Made by a program: the position numbers and the translations under genes. This document shows positions 6,712 through 9,729 of a stretch of 9,729 nucleotides of DNA, one piece after another (the first letter of the stretch is position 1; the number at the start of each line of letters is the position of its first letter). Under the pieces are notes generated by a model. The model ran no database searches. It saw nothing but the letters and a program-made list of their open reading frames with translations, and was not told where the DNA came from. Origin of the DNA: Deltaproteobacteria bacterium (GTDB taxonomy: Bacteria; Desulfobacterota_B; Binatia; UBA9968); contig VBKY01000234.1 in assembly GCA_005879255.1 (NCBI GenBank), positions 1 to 9,729 on the forward strand, given 5' to 3'.

Positions 6712-7487
6712 ACTTTAGTTTTTGGCCGGGATCGTTGGCAAGCAAGCGACCCCAACCCTTGCACTGGCGGAATTATTCCGGGACGGACCAGGTTGTTCCA
6801 TACTTCCAAGCTTAAGTTAGTAAAGGTCGGCTTGCCGAACTCCGCTTCGACGGCCGGGATCACGTGCAAGCTCATGGCGGCCGCGCCGGGGACGAATATC
6901 GCGTCCGCCGCTGGCGCCAAGCGAGCGGCCTCGCTCCCAACATCGAGAGCTGTTTGCAAACCATCTTCGAAAGACATCGCGGCGGCGTCCACCGCCGATT
7001 GATTTCTCTTAGTTATGCCCGCGACTTCAACACCTGCATCTTTCAGGTAACGGATGATAGCGTCGTTGACGTCATCCGCCCAACGGCTCCCAATGGCGAT
7101 CGTTTTTAAGCCGAGATGATTCGATGCAGCGATCAGGGCCTCCAGGGGCGCATCGACTTCAATATTGGTTTTTTGTTTGGTCTCAGCGAGAAGTTCTCGC
7201 AGCCGGGGGCGCCCCAACCGTACAGAAATAGGAACACCACCCAGAACGATAACGTTAACTTTCTCTTTCATCAGCGCATGAACACAATCCCAATAATTAC
7301 TTATAGCTTTTTCAACCGCGTGCGGCGCGTAGTCATCGAGCCCGAGCCCGGTGGTTATCTCCATCACGTCGGATGGAACGATACGATAAAATTGGTAGCT
7401 TAACCCACGCTGTACTTTCCCGGGCGCGCGCGGATTGATCACACCGTAGCGAAAACGCGGCACCAACCGCTGCATATTGCTATCCAT
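6710..7487 (-). CDS. Asp/Glu racemase / arylmalonate decarboxylase-like protein, frameshifted near its end
   Basis: A cytosolic protein of the Asp/Glu racemase superfamily, closest in style to maleate isomerase and arylmalonate decarboxylase. Seen: an N-terminal strand with RYGVINPR (13-20), VNVIVLGGVPISV (77-89) at the first catalytic-Cys position, LGLKTIAIGSRWADDVN (125-141), ADAIFVPGAAAMSLHVIPAVE (194-214) at the second, and VWNNLVRPGIIPPVQG (229-244). Both usual catalytic Cys are absent; the only Cys before the frameshift is residue 68. As read, the frame runs into tctC (593 residues in total). Removing one G at 6756-6758 gives the ending WGRLLANDPGQKLK and a TGA at 6710, for 258 residues, normal for the family. 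No Shine-Dalgarno is seen before the ATG at 7487; it starts 33 nt after the upstream PrpD stop. The superfamily is fairly sure; activity is unknown. Confidence 0.75.
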
Positions 7488-7520
7488 CGTTATATAAAAA
7501 TGGGGATTTCGCGCCGGCTG

Positions 7521-8906
7521 TCACGCACTCATTCCGACAAGTTCCGTGAGCGGCTTGATGTTTTCCACTAGCTCAAGCCGAAGAAGCATGTCAAACGTCT
7601 GCTTCGCTCGATCCGCCGGAAGAACCCGCTCGGCGCAGGCAAGAAACTTTTTTTCAAGCTCGCTTTCGCTGATCCATTTCTGCGCCCTGCCCTTTTCCAG
7701 AGTGGCCAAGCGCTCGATTCTCTGACCGTCCTCCAGTTCGATGGTGAGCTTTGCGGTGACCTCGTTGCCTCCCGATTCTTGCAGTTTCGGATCCGCGCGA
7801 ACCGTTATTTTGTTCATCAAGGCGCGAACCTTCGGATCGTTCACATTTTCATCCGTGAAGTCGTTTAGACCGACGTCGCGCTTTCGCAGCGCCAGCGCCA
7901 GCGGAAATGCCACGCTAAACTTTCCTTCCAAACCCGTCTTAGGCTCGGGGTGATTGAGCGTCGATGTGACCACCTCGCTCACACCAACGTCCAACCGTCT
8001 GATTTTCTCTGCAGCGAGGTCATGAGCTTGGGCCAGTTCAATCAGGGCTTTAATGGATGGATGGGTAAGAATGGCACAGGGATAGCGTTTGATGTGCAAG
8101 CCGGGGTCTTCGAGGAAAAATGGCCTGCCCAATTTGCCTGAGATCTGATTGGGATCGTGTTTTCCACCCATCGCGAGAAAAAAACCGCGGTGCGCCTCCA
8201 GAATATTGGGGGCAGAAGTGAAACCGCTTTCAGCCAGCCCGGTGGCGAGAACACCTGCTTCGGCAGCGCGACCGGAATGGAATGATTTGGTCATCGTGCC
8301 AAAGTTTTCCCTCAGGCCGCCTGCCATAGTCGCCGCCAAGCCCATGGCGCGCATAAGCTGCTCTTGACCCAACCCTAGGATTTTTCCCGCAGCCGCAGCC
8401 GCGCCCAGGCCGCCCATCGTGGCGGTAGACTGATAGGCGACCTGATAGCAATCCGGCGGAATCGCTTCGGTCACGCGGCACGCGACTTCAATCCCAACGA
8501 CACATGCGAGAATAAGAAATTTACCGCTGATACCGCGCGGCTCTCCGACTGCCATCGCCGCCGCGAGTGCCGGAACCGTCGGATGGATGCGGATGCCATG
8601 AGCGGTTCCCGGCCAGGAAGAAAGCTGGATGCTGTCGAAATCGAGTGCATGTCCGGCGGCGGCGTTGGCAAGCGCCGCTGCGGAGGCGCAGCCTTTGAAC
8701 CCCGCGCCAATGACGGTCGCCTCTTCGCGACCGCCCGATTGCTTGAGATATTTTTGCAAGATTCGGCTACCATCCTCGCACGAGCCGGCGAGCATGGTGC
8801 CAATGGCGTCTGCGATGAGCGTCTTTGTCCTGAACACAACCTCGTCAGGCAACGCGTCAAAGCGGCTCTCGTCGACAAAGCGGACGATATCTTCGGTCAC
8901 ACCCAT
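7521..8906 (-). CDS. MmgE/PrpD family protein 2
   Basis: A 461-residue MmgE/PrpD protein of full length. Seen: GHALDFDSI (85-93), HGIRIHPTVPALAAAMAV (103-120), STATMGGLGAAAAAGK (160-174), KSFHSGRAAEAG (207-218), IKRYPCAILTHPSIKALIEL (272-291) and NHPEPKTGLEGKFSVAFPLALAL later on. The conserved Lys and His of the 'K.YP...tHP' motif are present. Two differences stand out: the usual DDT is DSI (91-93), and the His of the usual 'G[FW]H.T.T.G' motif is Gln159 (YQSTATMGG). Unlike protein 1, the loop bearing HPT is kept. The ATG at 8906 has only a weak GAG upstream. It is followed 33 nt later by the racemase-like gene, so the two are likely co-transcribed. It probably acts on a carboxylic acid; the substrate is unknown. 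Confidence 0.88.
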   Translation of the reverse strand: MGVTEDIVRFVDESRFDALPDEVVFRTKTLIADAIGTMLAGSCEDGSRILQKYLKQSGGREEATVIGAGFKGCASAAALANAAAGHALDFDSIQLSSWPGTAHGIRIHPTVPALAAAMAVGEPRGISGKFLILACVVGIEVACRVTEAIPPDCYQVAYQSTATMGGLGAAAAAGKILGLGQEQLMRAMGLAATMAGGLRENFGTMTKSFHSGRAAEAGVLATGLAESGFTSAPNILEAHRGFFLAMGGKHDPNQISGKLGRPFFLEDPGLHIKRYPCAILTHPSIKALIELAQAHDLAAEKIRRLDVGVSEVVTSTLNHPEPKTGLEGKFSVAFPLALALRKRDVGLNDFTDENVNDPKVRALMNKITVRADPKLQESGGNEVTAKLTIELEDGQRIERLATLEKGRAQKWISESELEKKFLACAERVLPADRAKQTFDMLLRLELVENIKPLTELVGMSA

Positions 8907-8952
8907 TTTATGCTGCTCATCATAATGCAGACGGTCTCGAAATCTCCCCTGG

Positions 8953-9025
8953 CCCCTCTTTTCAAAGAGGGGAAATCCTTCTCGGATTTGAATTTTCCCC
9001 CCTTGACAAAAGCGAACTAAGGGGG
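8953..9025. repeat. Three tandem stem-loops between cupin and PrpD genes
   Basis: Stem 1: CCCCTCTTT (8953-8961) with AAAGAGGGG (8964-8972), a 9-bp perfect stem with a 2-nt gap. Stem 2: AAATCC (8973-8978) with GGATTT (8984-8989). Stem 3: CCCCCTT (8998-9004) with AAGGGGG (9019-9025), a 14-nt loop. They fill the 133-bp gap between the cupin stop and the PrpD protein 2 start. No U-run follows any stem on the minus strand, so classical termination is not supported. This style ('cccctggcccctcttt...aaagagggg') is familiar as a dispersed intergenic repeat in environmental genomes (recollection). Confidence 0.7.
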
Positions 9026-9039
9026 ATTTTCAAACAATT

Positions 9040-9465
9040 CTAACCCTGGAAATACTCGTCGGGAATAACCTCTCGCGGTTTTGCCTTTCGCTCGGTATAA
9101 TCAATCCGCTTATCCGGAGTGTTCTGAGCTCTCGCACTGAAACGCATAATGACCAAAGGCTCTTTGCTGCTGCTTTCAAACCAATACGGTGTGCCTCTCG
9201 GTATCAGCAGCATTTCGTTCTTCTCCAGGCGAGCCACGACCTTATCCCCTTCCCCATAAAACGTTGCTTGACCCGCCACAACAAGCCAGGTGGCATCACT
9301 GCCGGCATGGGCGTGAAGATTGGTCTCGCCACCCTCGGTGACCACTTGGACCGTCGCTCCGAGGATGTCTGTTCGAAAGAGCGAAGCTCCCTTCTTCCCG
9401 CGGCTCACCATCTGCGGGTGAATCTTTGCGACTTTAAATGGCGTGGGCACATCTGTTTCGACCAT
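9040..9465 (-). CDS. Small cupin-domain protein
   Basis: A 141-residue single-domain cupin. Motif 1 is seen as GGETNLHAHAGSDATWLVVAG (45-65) and motif 2 as EMLLIPRGTPYWFES (84-98). Residues H51 and H53 keep two of the usual four metal ligands; the usual Glu is Asp57 and the last His is Tyr94, so metal binding may differ or be lost. The ATG at 9465 was chosen over a TTG at 9483 because GGGAG lies about 8 nt upstream. It is first in the minus-strand gene run and divergent from the gene starting at 9625. Small cupins next to catabolic genes can be isomerases, dioxygenase-like enzymes or ligand sensors; nothing here decides which. Confidence 0.85.
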   Translation of the reverse strand: MVETDVPTPFKVAKIHPQMVSRGKKGASLFRTDILGATVQVVTEGGETNLHAHAGSDATWLVVAGQATFYGEGDKVVARLEKNEMLLIPRGTPYWFESSSKEPLVIMRFSARAQNTPDKRIDYTERKAKPREVIPDEYFQG

Positions 9466-9495
9466 AAATATTCTCCCTTCCAAAGTAAGTGTTGC

Positions 9496-9525
9496 AGATT
9501 ACTGCGCCGAAAAGACATCAGTCAA
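9496..9525 (-). promoter_or_regulatory. Candidate sigma70-type promoter for the minus-strand gene run
   Basis: On the minus strand TTGACT (9520-9525) matches the -35 consensus in 5 of 6 bases, and TAATCT (9496-9501) lies 18 nt downstream as a weak -10 (3 of 6). It is 31 nt ahead of the cupin ATG, inside the 159-bp divergent gap. Position is sensible; the -10 match is poor. Confidence 0.33.
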
Positions 9526-9624
9526 GCGCCGGGTTCGCCTATAACGATTCTCGCGACATAACGGCAACCTTTTGCTTTTTCCTCTCGCCGTGGTATTTGG
9601 TCCTCGATACTTATGGAGGAGATC

Positions 9625-9729
9625 ATGGCAGACACAGATTTGGCAATGGCGGGTGCGCAGAGAGAAATGGTCAAGCAAGCGGAAGCCTACAAGTCGCCGT
9701 ATGAGAGGTGGAAGGAAGCGGAAGGCTTG
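9625..9729 (+). CDS. Start of an unidentified protein (possibly cupin family), cut by window end
   Basis: Thirty-five codons are visible from the ATG at 9625, with GGAGGA (9615-9620) 4 nt upstream. An in-frame ATG at 9613 has no ribosome site and is less likely. The visible part is polar and charged, with YKSPYERWKEAEGL at the right edge. This resembles the N-terminus I recall of larger cupin-domain proteins in uncultivated soil bacteria, but the domain itself is outside the window. It is transcribed divergently from the small cupin at 9040-9465, sharing a 159-bp gap. Confidence 0.6.
   Translation, partial: MADTDLAMAGAQREMVKQAEAYKSPYERWKEAEGL

Noticed and set aside
5706..7487. One 593-residue two-domain fusion protein
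   Set aside because: An internal signal peptide, a strong ribosome site before the internal ATG and a family-like ending in the neighbouring frame point to two genes with a one-base insertion.
8953..9025. Intrinsic terminator after the cupin gene
   Set aside because: Stems are present but no U-run follows on the minus strand.

Overview
The window reads as chromosomal DNA from an uncultivated, moderately GC-rich soil or sediment type bacterium. It combines a tripartite tricarboxylate transporter (TTT), two MmgE/PrpD-family proteins, cupins, a CapA-like protein, an amidohydrolase remnant and an NMT1-type binding protein. I associate this mix with lineages such as Rokubacteria/Methylomirabilota or Binatia-like 'Deltaproteobacteria', but that is an impression and the lineage cannot be fixed from sequence alone. 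No phage, plasmid, CRISPR, transposase, tRNA or rRNA signal was seen.

Left part, plus strand (1-2090): the 3' part of a CapA-like gene whose usual motifs are altered (1-780); a decayed C-terminal piece of an amidohydrolase with one frameshift (about 785-1059); and an intact secreted NMT1/SsuA-like substrate-binding protein (1092-2090). A short convergent gap holds a perfect 18-bp palindrome.

Main part, minus strand (9465 down to 2170): cupin, MmgE/PrpD protein 2, an Asp/Glu racemase / arylmalonate decarboxylase-like protein, TctC (periplasmic binding protein), MmgE/PrpD protein 1, TctB and TctA (membrane subunits). All TTT parts are present, but the binding protein is split from the permease by a PrpD gene. 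The likely theme is uptake of a di- or tricarboxylate or similar organic acid, with isomerisation, epimerisation or dehydration in the cytosol; the substrate is not deducible. At the right edge a divergent gene starts on the plus strand (9625 onward), possibly another cupin protein.

The most notable points are the following. (1) A single extra base near 6756-6758 removes the stop of the racemase-like gene and joins it in frame to TctC, although TctC keeps its own signal peptide and strong ribosome binding site. (2) Several proteins have altered catalytic motifs: CapA, the racemase-like protein, both PrpD proteins and the cupin. (3) The gaps within the minus-strand gene run hold repeat elements: period-8 and period-9 arrays at 4159-4232, a 75-nt inverted repeat at 5567-5641, and three tandem stem-loops at 8953-9025. 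No clearly new multi-gene system was found; the locus looks like a rearranged organic-acid uptake and catabolism cluster with partly decayed edges.
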